A DNA stretch of 64,000 nucleotides from Rotaria socialis (taxonomy: Eukaryota; Rotifera; Eurotatoria; Philodinida; Philodinidae). The position numbers were made by a program, and so were the translations under genes. This document shows positions 54,081 through 64,000 of this stretch, one piece after another (positions within the stretch are counted from its first letter, which is position 1; each line of letters starts with the position of its first letter). The notes under the pieces are model-generated. The model had not been told where the DNA came from and made no database searches. It saw only the letters and a program-made list of their open reading frames with translations. The stretch lies in contig CAJNYU010000521.1 of the NCBI GenBank assembly GCA_905331475.1, positions 45,387 through 109,386 of the forward strand, in the 5' to 3' direction.

Positions 54081-57000
54081 ATGTTGACTGGTCGACTGAT
54101 TACGCTCGTGTTGATCTTTACTATTTCAAACAGTCGAATTCTCATTTATGATACTGAGAACGATGAAATTGTTGAAAAGTTCGACTGCATCTATTACGTG
54201 AATGACAACGGTGAAGAAATCCCTTATTGGCAACGTTTGAACGGCATTCAAAAACTCGATCGAAAGAGAACAATATGCGAGAATGAAAGCGACAAAATTC
54301 TTTTCCAACGTCTCATCGATCGAGATGTCGAACCGAGCAAATTTCTTCAGTGGAGTTCAAGTGTGGAAATAGCTGATCTCTATGCGCGTGTTTTCTACAA
54401 TTATTCGTTTCTGCACGACGATGAACAAGAATTCGTCTGCAATTGTACAGTCTGGGGAACTTTCGGCAAATATTGTGAGTATAAATTAGCACGGGAAAAT
54501 ATATTTTAGTGAAACAATCAAAACTCAATTCAAGCAAAAAGAGACACAAGATTCATGGAACACTCAACTGTTTGGAAAGATTATCTGCTACGAGACTCTG
54601 CCCTGTAACACGGGTGATCTTTGTCTTGACTGGCGAGAAATTTGCGATGGTGTTCAGCGATGTTCCAACGGGATTGATGAAGAAAATTTGGATAAATTAG
54701 AATTCAGTGAACGTGAAGGCGATGAGTTTCGATGCACAAACGGGATGTGCATTGCTGAGGAATTCTGACTGGATGGTTCGTATCTGGAAGGCTGAATGAA
54801 CTTTTCGAAATGCAATCGGTTCTCTTTCAGGAACTTATGATTGCATGGACTGCGGTGATGAGCTCTATTTTGAACATGAAACGCAACGCCCCTACGACCC
54901 AAACACAATGGATTGTGATGAACACCTCTGCCCTCACAAAATGTATTCATGTGGTGATGGCCAATGTGTTCATTGGGAAACTCGATTGGCATTTCAACGA
55001 TTGTATTCAGCAAGAGATGACTGTTTCAACAAACGGAATTTGAACTATATGTGTGAGGTAAGCCGGAACCGACCAGCATGGACGCTCGAAAGCGGATTAT
55101 GTTGCCCCGAGAAGAATTACAATGATTGGCGGTATCCGCCATGGAGCGAGATCGATTCTTCAAAACTGACCCAGGATGAAGTATGTCAATACTTAGTTCG
55201 GTGCCTGTTTTCCGATGGTTTCGAGCACGATTGTCCATGTACTCATCAAAACTGTTCATCGATGATATGGGGTTTGTGTAGGGGAAACCTTAGCGTGGTA
55301 CCGTATCCATCACACGGACTCATTAATGCAAATATGTTCTTCTTTTATCATCATAGCGATCTTATGAACAATGAAAATGTCAATATTTTCGCACTTGGCG
55401 GAAGTCTGCGATGCCGATGATTTTATCTTGTGCAACCCGGATACTTTTGTATGTCCCAGGACTTTATCCTTGCAAATCCTCATGGAAACTCTATACTTTG
55501 TGCACTTGAATTTTATGCGTTTGCTAACAAAGATTTTCACTCAGCTTTTCAATTTGATAGGTTTTGTTGGAATAGTTCGCTGACTTTCAACGGTCGTCCA
55601 TACGCCGTACATCCTGGTGTATGCCAAAATGGAGGACCATGCATCTCACAATACCGAATCCGAGATGGATCTTCAAACTGTTTGCTGATGGAAGATGATA
55701 ATGCCGCTTTCAAGAAGAATTATTGTATAGGACTTGTCGCACGGCATCGTTTTCTATACTTCAATAACGAAAGCAAATGTCTTGAAGTCCTCCGGTTAGG
55801 TACAGGAATTCCCGAATGTTTCAATGACTATGATGAAGTGTGGTATGGCATTGGCTCTTTTCTTCAACAAAATAGAAAATGTGATGAGACGGATCATTCA
55901 GATTGTGCCCGCTTGAGAGAATACATCGGGCAGTCATCGCTAAAGAATTTTACTCAAAATATTTTAGCTACCCATGGCTTAGAAATAGCTTTAACCACGC
56001 AGATCTTTTCCCGCTGGTATTGCGATAGTTTCTGGGATTTGAGCGATCAGATGGACGAATCTCCGTCTTTGTGTGCAGATTGGATCTGTATGAAGAATCA
56101 ATATCAGTGTCGAACAGGACAATGTATCAAACTCGAGTGGGTATGCGATGGTGAATGGGATTGTGACGATGCTTCGGATGAAGAGGCGATTGGCCTCGTC
56201 GGAAATTCGTCTCTTCATAATAATCACCTCGTTGATCTACACGTCCGTGTTGAACAGTGTCAAAAACGTTATTCGAACCCGCCATTTTCGAGTATTTGTA
56301 ACACATATTATGAAGGTGTTTGCTTTCGATTTGAAGTTTCGAATCCTCTGAATATTCGGTCAAATCGTTCTGGCATCAAACTAGCTCAAATTAACAATGA
56401 CATAGAACATTGTTACAATGCGTATGATGAGAAAAATGCAGTCAAATCAAAGTTGGAGGCAACGGAGATGTGGGGTTTCGCATTGCGGTGTGATAGGGAC
56501 TTCGAGCCCTACCCATATGTCTGCTCGACAATGAAGAATAAGTGCACTGGGCAAAGGGAATGCTTGCATGGAGACGATGAGTATTGGTGCACTTGGGGCT
56601 CATTTGAGAATCAACTTTTTTTTATCACGAAGACAAGCAAGTAACTGTGAAGTGCTATTCGGATTTCTACTTTCCTTCGTTATATCCACGCCGAACTGAC
56701 GTAACCAAAGAATGGCAAATTCAAGGCAGGGCCATCGAACAAGAAGCACAGATCGCTGTAGAATATTCCTATGTGTGTAATCGAGGCGTGGCAATTCTCG
56801 AACTGAATGAAACTAGCTGTGCATGTGCACCAGCGTATTACGGTCGTTGGTGTCAGTTCTTCAGTGATCAAATCAGCGTCATCGCGCAGCTTGATCAGAA
56901 AATGCTACTCAACAAGACACTCAAAATTACGGCGAATTTGCTCTTCGAGAATCTGACGATCGATTTTCATGAATTCTATGTGATTCCCACAATTGAAAGC

Positions 57001-59213
57001 ATGAGAAGAGTGAAACATAAATTTTATCTTCTTTACTTACGCTCTGTTTCAATGCTTGAACACAAACGATGGCGCTATTTCAATCGAACCGACATTGTCA
57101 TCACTCATCCCTATTCAGTTCATTTCGATGTTTTTACGCTTCACCGTAATGAAGCTATCCAAGAACTAGGTTCTTGGCGTTATCCGATCTATTTCGATTA
57201 TTTGCCGGCTTTTCGTTTGGCAATTGCTTTGAGATTTCCATTTTGGTTCGACAATGCGACACTTGATCCTTGTCAGCAAAGTAGATGCAACGAGAATTCC
57301 ACTTGTCAGCCAATTTTTAACCACCGTCGATCTCACTATTGTACATGTAACAAGGGTCATTGTGAGAACGAATGTAGTCTTTATGAGTCTCGTTGCGGCA
57401 TTTATTGCTCAGCAAATGCTCTCTGTCGGCCAGATTATGATCATAGTCAGTTGAACAAAACGAAGATCATTTGCATCTGTCTACCGGGTTATTTTGGACG
57501 CCGTTGCTTTCTTGAATACGATGAATGCACGTCGAATCCTTGTTGGAATAATGGAACGTGTTTTCTAATTCATAGTCGAAGTGGCGAAGTATCTTTTATA
57601 TGTTCGTGTTCACAGCGATTCCATGGGAAACGATGCGAAAATGAGAGTGCATCGGTTCGTATTAGATTGAATATGACAAAAATATCATCAGTTCGAGCGA
57701 TTGTTGTTCAATTGTACAACACTTCTCATTCAGTATCAAAAACTGTATGCAGGCGTTCCGTCAACGCTGCGCTACTTACATTCTGATGCTAATGCGCCCT
57801 ACATTAGCCTTCTCAAAACTTATGACAACGAAGAACAGGTGAAATATTTTATCATGTATGTTATGCTTCGATCAGTTATCGACATTGATTCAGTTCCACA
57901 ACAATGTCTACATGTTTCGTTGCACTTATCTAAAAGTAAGCTGCTTTAAATAGAAACTTGTTTTCGCTTGTTTTACAATTTTCTTTACAGATGTCAATCG
58001 TTCAGCTTTCACCATCGCTCAGTATCATCATTTCTGCCAAAATGACACTGGCCTACTTTGCTTTTACGATGGCATTTATCTCTGCTTATGTGAAACAGAG
58101 AATGAATGAGTTGAATGTTTTATTCGGCATACGAGAAATGGTCGCTGTGATCATTGTCTGTCTGGAGGAAAATGTTTCCAAGGTGATCACAAAGATTTCA
58201 ATGATTTCATTTGTATTTGCCCACCCTGTCATAGAGGTTACCTTTGTGAATTTCATATGGAACCGTTTGGATTTACTATAAGTTCACTTCTTGCTAACTC
58301 ATCGACTAAAGTGAAGATAATCTATCTCATTTTAGCTTGTTTTTTCGTCAGTCTTGGGTTCTTTAATAATTATTGCTCATTTATTACATTTCGAAGACCT
58401 TTGCCACAAAATTTTGGTACGGGTAACTATTTATTGGTCTTAACCTGTCTCAATCAGATAGGATTAGTCTGTCTACTATGGAAGTTCGTCGAATCCTTAT
58501 TCGGACATTATAATGTTGTCTCATGTAAGATGGTTTCATTCCTATTGTCTGTGTTAACACGATCGACCTATTGGCTAAATAGCTCGGTAAGTGTCAATCG
58601 CTGTCTTCTTGTTCTCGTTCCAACTTCACTCGCACTCAAAAATGCTCGTTTAGCTATCGGAATAAGCGTTTTTACAGTAGTCGTGCTTCTCTGCATGCAC
58701 GTACACGAATTAATCTCGTACACAATCATTCGACACTTTTCGTCTGGTCCATCGCTTTGCGTCACAAATTTTGGGTCTAGCTCGGTTTTAATTTATAATC
58801 GAATATTAATGTTGATTCATTATTGGGCGGCATTTCTCATTCAAACAATTTCTATCACTCTCCGTATTGTTTTTGCTGCTCATAGTCGCGCTCGATTAAG
58901 TGGACAAAAAATATCCTTTTATCGAGTGCTAAAAAAATAATTGTACGCACAAAAAGAACTTTATGTTACTCCAGGAGTCATTACGCTCTCAACTCTCCCT
59001 CAGTGGCTCATCATTCTCAGTTTGGCGTGCACAGAACCGATCGATTGGCAACGCCATATGTTACTTGGCGGTCATTTACTCTCGTATGCACCACAAGTTC
59101 TTGGGTTTATTTTGTATGTATTCCCGAGGACAACTTTCAAGAAAGAATTCGGTGAGACATCTTTAGCAAAACCCTTTTTCAAATGGATGTTCAACAATAA
59201 GATCAGTAAATAG
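54081..59213 (+). pseudogene. LDLa/EGF-ectodomain GPCR, disrupted
   Basis: Still readable over 5.1 kb: a signal peptide (LITLVLIFTISNS), an EGF-like end (CNCTVWGTFGKYC), an LDLa module (LCLDWREICDGVQRC...DEE), more LDLa modules (QCRTGQCIKLEWVCDGEWDC), several EGF modules, and a seven-helix domain from about 58260 with NHL-type tail KPFFKWMFNNK. This is the typical bdelloid chimeric receptor. Lesions seen: a frameshift near 54505; TGA at 54766-54768, where the family has Trp in EEFWLDG; TGA at 55418-55420; a frameshift at or near the T8 run 56616-56623; a frameshift near the A5 run at about 57738; TGA at 58107-58109; TAA at 58938-58940. Introns at 54776-54830 and about 57937-57990 are still recognisable. 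Indels in homopolymers could be sequence errors, but four nonsense changes are not explained that way. Confidence 0.82.
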
Positions 59214-59290
59214 CTCGTTCCAAAGACAACCGTAAAACAAAAAGCTATTATAAGCCGTCTCGATTGAGTATTGTCTCTTGTTAGGTGTGA

Positions 59291-59379
59291 AGTGTGGGTG
59301 CATGCATCTGTATGAAATGAACATCCACATCCTTCCACTCCACATACGCACGTGCGGATGCCGACACACATCCACACCC
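59291..59379. repeat. Telomere-like inverted pair
   Basis: AGTGTGGGTGCATG near 59291-59304 is mirrored by CATCCACATCC (about 59322) and CATCCACACCC (59369-59379). It is of the same type as the hairpins at 41873 and 53489. Confidence 0.6.
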
Positions 59380-60324
59380 TCGTGGGTTCGAAAACCGAAA
59401 CGTGTGTCAACTTGTCCCTGTTGACAACGCATCAATATACATTTTCTGACTTTTCCACTTATAGTACTGTTATGAGATAAACGCGTTTACTTTATTCTTA
59501 AAAACGCCAGAAAATAATCAACACTTTGTGTCAGAAACAAACCAGAGCTTAGCATTAAGACTGCATCAGTAGACGACAGATTACAATCTTAATGTCGTTG
59601 GCCACTTCATCACTTTTATCTTAGAAAAACAAATAAATCCTTTGAATATAATACTTTTATTTCCAACTATTTCATTAATCGGAATTTCACAAGTGCTTTT
59701 TCAAATAGATTTGTTGGGTTATCTTTATTGTGCTCTATAATAAAATGATTCGAAATGAAACTTTTCTATTTTTACATTAAAGATAGATACATTACGGAAT
59801 TTTATTACTTACAAGCATAAAGATAAAAACTTTCTAAAAACTTATCGTTTTAAGACAAAGTTGCATAAATAATTTATTCATAAGAAAAAATGAAGTTCAA
59901 TAAAAATGACGGTTTATTTCTAAATTAGAGCCTAATATTTCTTTTTCTTCGGATGCCTAAAAAACTTTTGATATCATAGTCACAAAAATGGATGTAGACA
60001 AGAATATTTGCACATCTTTTTTTCTACTAATATCTTCACTTCTCATTACCATTAAGAAAAAAGTGCAAATCAGTGCCTTTATACCACATATTTATAAATT
60101 TATTCATCACGGAGCGAATTTTTTTATTCTGCAATCTTTGCTTTTAATATAAAAAGATTATTTCTGAATATCAAGAATATATTTATCTTAATTTTTTTTG
60201 ATAAACACATTATTTATATTTCACGAAGTGAAAATATAGCAGCTCTATTTGCAAAGTTTCAACAAGCAGTGTTATATGAGTTAATGAAGCGATTAATGAA
60301 TACAGAGCCAAGTTCGAGCTGCTT

Positions 60325-60480
60325 TTAGCTCAGCTTAGTTGTGTTCGGTTCGTAATCGACTGGTCGTGTGTTCAAATCTTCGTTCAAGCTGTGGTTGAAA
60401 AAGTCGCCGCTCTGTTGCTCACAGGATTTGAGTGTTATAGCATAGCTCGCTATGGTGCGTCGGTTCGATTCCGATACAGA
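60325..60480 (+). repeat. tRNA-like sequence, probable SINE head
   Basis: TTTAGCTCAGCTTAG (60325-60339) resembles a Pol III A box, and TGTTCAAATCT (about 60369-60379) a B box at normal spacing. The anticodon arm between them is only partly paired. A second B-box-like string, GTCGGTTCGATTCCGA, follows near 60459. The cloverleaf is too degenerate for a working tRNA; a tRNA-derived SINE or pseudo-tRNA is more likely. Confidence 0.4.
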
Positions 60481-61619
60481 GTGATGGTAATTTTTAATTT
60501 TTCTGGGACGGAAAGTAAACACGTTAAGATGCGTTCATCTCTACTGCATCCAAAGGAAGCAAAACCCGAAAACGCGTCATAATCCTTCTGCAATATATAA
60601 GAGTTTGCACGTGTTTTGGTTTTTGAATGTGTTCCAACGCATGAAATTGTTGCATTTTGGACACATCCCAGGGCGTCCTCAATTGTAAACGAGTTATGAT
60701 CCGTTCAGATACTGAAGGTGTCCAGATGCATCAGACTAGTCTTCACGCGCTTATACCCCGAAATGTTGCATTCTAGACGCATCCTGATGCATACAGCAGC
60801 ATCACCTCAAAGCGCTCGGAGTCGCGTTCTGAACCAAAAAAATAGTTACATGAGAGATACTACGGTTCGACACGGACCGAAAACGAGATGTATTGATGCT
60901 GTCTGTTGCCGAAAAGGATCCGTTTTGACAGTAGTTTCTATGTTTTAGGATAAATTAGAATTCTTTTAATTTTTTCCATACTCTACTTTTACCTACAGAT
61001 GTCGATAGTGAGAAATGCATCTGCTATTGATAGGCCGAACGAAACGACTTGTTGCTGAGAGACAGAATACCACAGCAGATGTTGTGGGAAAAAACTCACT
61101 GCCTAGCAAGCGCACAGTAGTATATAACTAGCTGTTTTAAGAATTTTCTCCATTAGCGTTGAAAGTATTCGAAGACGTATATCAAGGTATGTATAGGACT
61201 ACGACAGTTCCAACTCATGAACCGGGTTCAAACGAACCGATGAACTGTTCGGACAGTTCTTTTGAACTGAGCTGAAATGATGTTCTCATTAGTTGACTCT
61301 TACTTTATTATATTCTACAGGTGCTGAATCGTAGACATCAATAAAAGGTGACTTTTTTTCACTCCTTCACTTCTCTCTAAAAGTAAAATGAAAGAATGAA
61401 TAATTACCGTAAACGCTTTAAAACTTGTCGTGTCTATTAAGAACGAAACACAGTCTAGTTTCATTTTCATATTTGGAAAGAAACATACACACCATTCACT
61501 ATTGCATGGACTCACACTACGAACAACGCACGTCATTTATATGTATTTGTTGTCTTTTCTACCTGAGAAGACGGTAAATAGAAGGGTGTGGGTGCCGATC
61601 AATACAGTGAAGTCCACAC

Positions 61620-61914
61620 TGTAACGATAAATGCGGAGAGTGTCTAAATTCCACGTGGGAGTGTAACACTCCCGTTCGAGTGTGATCTGTGCATAGTATT
61701 TGGCCTTATGGTGCCATTTCTTCTCATCACATATATTGCCTTTATCTTTCTGTCCTTGATATTTGTCTTTATCTCTCATTCTCCTTCGTTCTCTCGAATG
61801 GTTGAGTATTTAAGCGTGTGCTTTACATGTAATCAAGGCGGTTCTATAATTTGAAGAGTGAAATAAAGTGTAATACCATCAGCACAGGCTTCTCTTCTAT
61901 CTAAAATCGTTACA
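61620..61914 (+). mobile_element. Solo LTR of an LTR retrotransposon
   Basis: A 295-bp segment starts TGTAACGAT (61620-61628) and ends ATCGTTACA (61906-61914), perfect 9-bp inverted TG...CA ends. It is flanked by the 5-bp direct repeat CACAC at 61615-61619 and 61915-61919. Inside is a TATA-like TATTTAAG (61807-61814) followed about 50 bp later by AATAAA (61862-61867), the promoter/poly(A) order of an LTR. No internal retrotransposon region is next to it, so it is a solo LTR left by recombination. The target site was telomere-like CCCACA repeat. Confidence 0.82.
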
Positions 61915-62109
61915 CACACCCACACCCCGCAACATATGTCAATCAAATAATTCTGCAATATCACTCCTTGCAAACTTTATGACTATTTATAGAACAGTTG
62001 CTAAACAGTGCCAACACTTTGTGCGAACACACAGCGTCTCATTTATTCTTGTACAACATCGTTAGAAGACAAGCGCCAAACTTGTGCGTTCAGCAGGACA
62101 GTCATCAAA

Positions 62110-63250
62110 ATGGACGACGATCTCGACTTTTGCTTGAATGAACTCATCAATGACCAAGGTCATGAACAGCACATCGTGATGATGCGGATGCGACAGGAGC
62201 AGAAAGATAATGAAACCAAGTTTCAAATGATGGCACACGCTGCCCATATTGAAGTGGAGCGTCACGAGGGAGAGCTACGGGGAAAATGTTGTCAAATTGA
62301 GGAAGAGATCAATGGACATATGCGGTTCTTAGAAAAAGAACTTATGGAACTCTTGCAACAATCCGCAACGGATGCAAACATGGAGATACTGACAGGAAAA
62401 ACAAATATTTTCGACGTGTTAAGACGATGGCGTGAGCAAGATTCAAGTCGGGCAAAATTTCAAGACGTTATTGACCAGATCAGGCTTTGTTGTAACGATT
62501 TTTACTCTCACGTGGAAAAGACTTTGACGGATTGCAGAAGCGGACGCTCCTGCAGCGTTGCCGATGACTATAGCAATAAACTCCACCAGGTGAGCAACCA
62601 TCATAGTAGAAAAGTTTTCGTAAAGTGAATTTTTCTCCCGTATTGTTCTGCGAATACTTTTCCCCAACAACGATTGGTCCCATTTCTTCGTGTATCCACC
62701 CAATTTTAATACAGCATTTGTTCAGTTTATAGAACATCTTCTGGAGTTTGTCAATGATCCTGAGATTTCGCTTGACAAGCAAAGCTTCGTGAACCACGTA
62801 TACGCTACGAAAGCCCGCTTGATGGAAGTTATGGTCGATCTGCGTTCGCTTCGAGCAAGTGCAGCACACGCGCATAACCTCCGCTGTGACGCAGAACATG
62901 CGTGTCTTATGCACGAACAGAGACGTCTCGAGTTCGAACTCAGGCACGAGGCTGCACTATCACAACATGAAGCAGAAAGCATGCACCTCGTCAGTGTGCT
63001 TCAAATCCTGGCTCTCGGCTCAAAAAATGCCGGTGAATTCGACAAGCGTCGTAAGCTGGCCGAACAACGCATGCTAGACAACCGCCGACAGTTTTCGACA
63101 AGAAAAACTCCAGTCATCGATGGTCACATAGATACTCTATCAAGTAAGATGACCTCTTTATCACAGTTGAAAGTGCAAATGATTGAGGACTGTATTTCTG
63201 AACAAGATAAATACCAAGTGCTGCCGAGTTATCGCACTGTGTTTTTCTGA
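62110..63250 (+). CDS. Unrecognised coiled-coil protein
   Basis: Exons 62110-62589 and 62726-63250 join in phase 0 at LHQ|FIEHLLEF and give 334 residues. The start is MDDDLDFCLNELI; the acceptor used is TTGTTCAG, since the upstream ACAG gives the wrong phase. The protein is charged and mostly alpha-helical, rich in Glu, Gln, Arg and His, with coiled coils at about 45-95 and 195-290 and scattered Cys. No enzyme or transmembrane motif is seen and I do not recognise the family. The GC content, above all at third positions in 62800-63080, is higher than in neighbouring genes. That could reflect transfer, a mobile origin or strong expression. It lies beside the solo LTR and telomere-like repeat. 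Confidence 0.6.
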
Positions 63251-63550
63251 TTCATCAAAGGTAGCGCAGCAGAGCTTAATATGATAGTTTTTTTTAATAA
63301 TAACTCCCATATGCTTATCGCCGGTTGGGGCCGGCGCTGGGGTCCACGTGCGCCAGTTTCTTCCGTCTATTTTTTACGGACGATGATATCTGCACCCCTT
63401 TTCGTCGAACGCTTCTCCCATATGTAGGGTTCGATCGTCATAAGCATCACGTGATTGTGACATCTATGATGGAGTTGTTTTTGACTCTGCATACTGACTA
63501 GCGATGTAATCAATACACTATCGGAGGAGTCATCCGAAACAAGTAGCCAT
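63251..63550. other. Spacer, GC-rich in part
   Basis: About 63315-63355 is unusually GC-rich with a GCCGG...CCGGC hairpin. No coding signal. Confidence 0.4.
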
Positions 63551-63655
63551 TAGTGACTTGCCCAGGATCACTACATAACTGGTGATACTGAGGTTTGAAC
63601 ACAGTACATTGCGAATACGTGTCGAACAACATATCCATTCAGTCATGCAGGCTAA
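63551..63655 (-). mobile_element. tRNA-derived SINE-like fragment, MIR/CORE-like
   Basis: Read on the minus strand, an A-box-like GCATGACTGAATGG (about 63637-63650) is followed by a B-box-like GTGTTCAAACCTC (about 63591-63603). Then comes a segment whose complement (TAGTGACTTGCCCAGGATCA, 63551-63570) closely resembles the conserved ACTTGCCCAAGGTCACAC part of vertebrate MIR. No poly(A) or LINE tail was identified. Confidence 0.4.
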
Positions 63656-63673
63656 TGTGATATTTATGTCGCA

Positions 63674-63858
63674 GGAGAAATTAAAATTCAGGAAAATTTA
63701 AAATTCTCCTAGGAAAACTTAAAATTTTAATTTCTCCTAGGTGTACTTAAAATTTCAATTTTTACTGGAGTTTTTTGAAGGAAAACTTGAAATTTTAGTT
63801 TCTCCTAGGTGAGATTAAAATTTTAATTTCTCCTATAGGAGAATTTTAAATTCTCCTG
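63674..63858. repeat. AT-rich palindromic array
   Basis: Alternating copies of AATTAAAATTTTAA and TCTCCTAGG-type junctions. CTCCTAGG occurs near 63707, 63735 and 63803, and a CTCCTATAGG variant near 63831. Successive units are inverted, so the array is a chain of nested palindromes of about 30-60 bp. Confidence 0.7.
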
Positions 63859-64000
63859 AATATAAAAGAGTATCAAAATTTTTTTTTTCTCGAAAATACA
63901 AAAATTAAACTAGACATTTGAACATGGTTTCGTTTTTGATGAATGGCATTTAGTACCACATTGCACTTTAGCTGCTCGACAACGACATTTTTTTGTTGAA
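63859..64000. other. Right edge, nothing recognised
   Basis: AT-rich, with an A/T run at about 63878. No feature is supported before the window ends. Confidence 0.4.

Larger units (their letters stand above)
59214..61619. other. Intergenic, repeat-bearing
   Basis: No gene supported. It contains the telomere-like pair at 59291-59379, an AT-rich stretch (59640-60250) and tRNA-like sequence at 60325-60480 (listed separately). Further telomere-like motif occurs at 61584-61595 next to the solo LTR. Confidence 0.5.

Noticed and set aside
54776-54830. Reading this stretch of the GPCR as a further lesion
   Set aside because: It behaves as a 55-bp intron with a weak GTTCGT donor and good TTTCAG acceptor that restores LDG-TYDCMDCGDE.

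Overview
The window looks like nuclear DNA of a bdelloid rotifer. This is inferred, not proven. The support is: an AT-rich genome with many short GT-AG introns (often 45-70 bp), candidate trans-splice acceptors just upstream of several start codons, short TGTGGG-like (bdelloid telomere-type) motifs in intergenic DNA, and receptors that join LDLa/EGF ectodomains to a seven-helix GPCR, a layout common in bdelloids. All gene structures were built by hand from reading frames, splice-site phase and family alignment recalled from memory. No database search was run.

Layout. 1-3.4 kb is intergenic with a 155-bp hAT-type MITE at the left edge. A tRNA-Ala(UGC) lies at 3435-3507. 4.6-16 kb holds a STRA6-like retinol receptor gene between two related type I membrane C-type-lectin/EGF genes. 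17.9-19.5 kb is a PKA catalytic subunit. 22.1-25.4 kb (minus) is a CCDC13 orthologue, divergent from a FUBP/KHSRP-type KH-domain gene at 25.7-27.9 kb. 29.5-30.6 kb (minus) is a B-box/coiled-coil protein. 33.3-37.7 kb encodes a 1406-residue multidomain protein: an ADP-ribosylglycohydrolase, a segment resembling the N-terminal domain of the SNTX family, a coiled coil, a P-loop GTPase and a Cys-rich tail. 38.1-41.7 kb is a 17-exon puromycin-sensitive aminopeptidase. 42.9-44.4 kb is a secreted or anchored NHL-repeat protein. 47.4-49.7 kb is a dynamin/Mx-like GTPase. 50.1-51.0 kb (minus) is a secreted protein made of two copies of an unrecognised Cys domain.

From 51.7 kb rightward the window becomes more degenerate. 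There is a wrecked GPCR pseudogene on the minus strand (51.7-52.5 kb). A tract of telomere-like hairpins follows (53.5-53.7 kb). A nearly full-length LDLa/EGF-GPCR pseudogene with at least seven lesions fills 54.1-59.2 kb. Then come tRNA-like SINE fragments, a solo LTR inserted in telomere-like repeat (61.6-61.9 kb), an unrecognised coiled-coil gene (62.1-63.25 kb), a MIR/CORE-SINE-like element and an AT-rich palindromic array at the right edge.

The genes do not form one pathway. Two local themes stand out. One is the cluster of putative surface-recognition genes around STRA6. The other is the presence, 10 kb apart, of two large GTPase genes with possible innate-immune roles (the ADP-ribosylglycohydrolase/GTPase fusion and the Mx-like dynamin). 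The fusion protein and the dispersed telomere-like hairpins that carry hAT and LTR insertions are the best candidates for undescribed biology.
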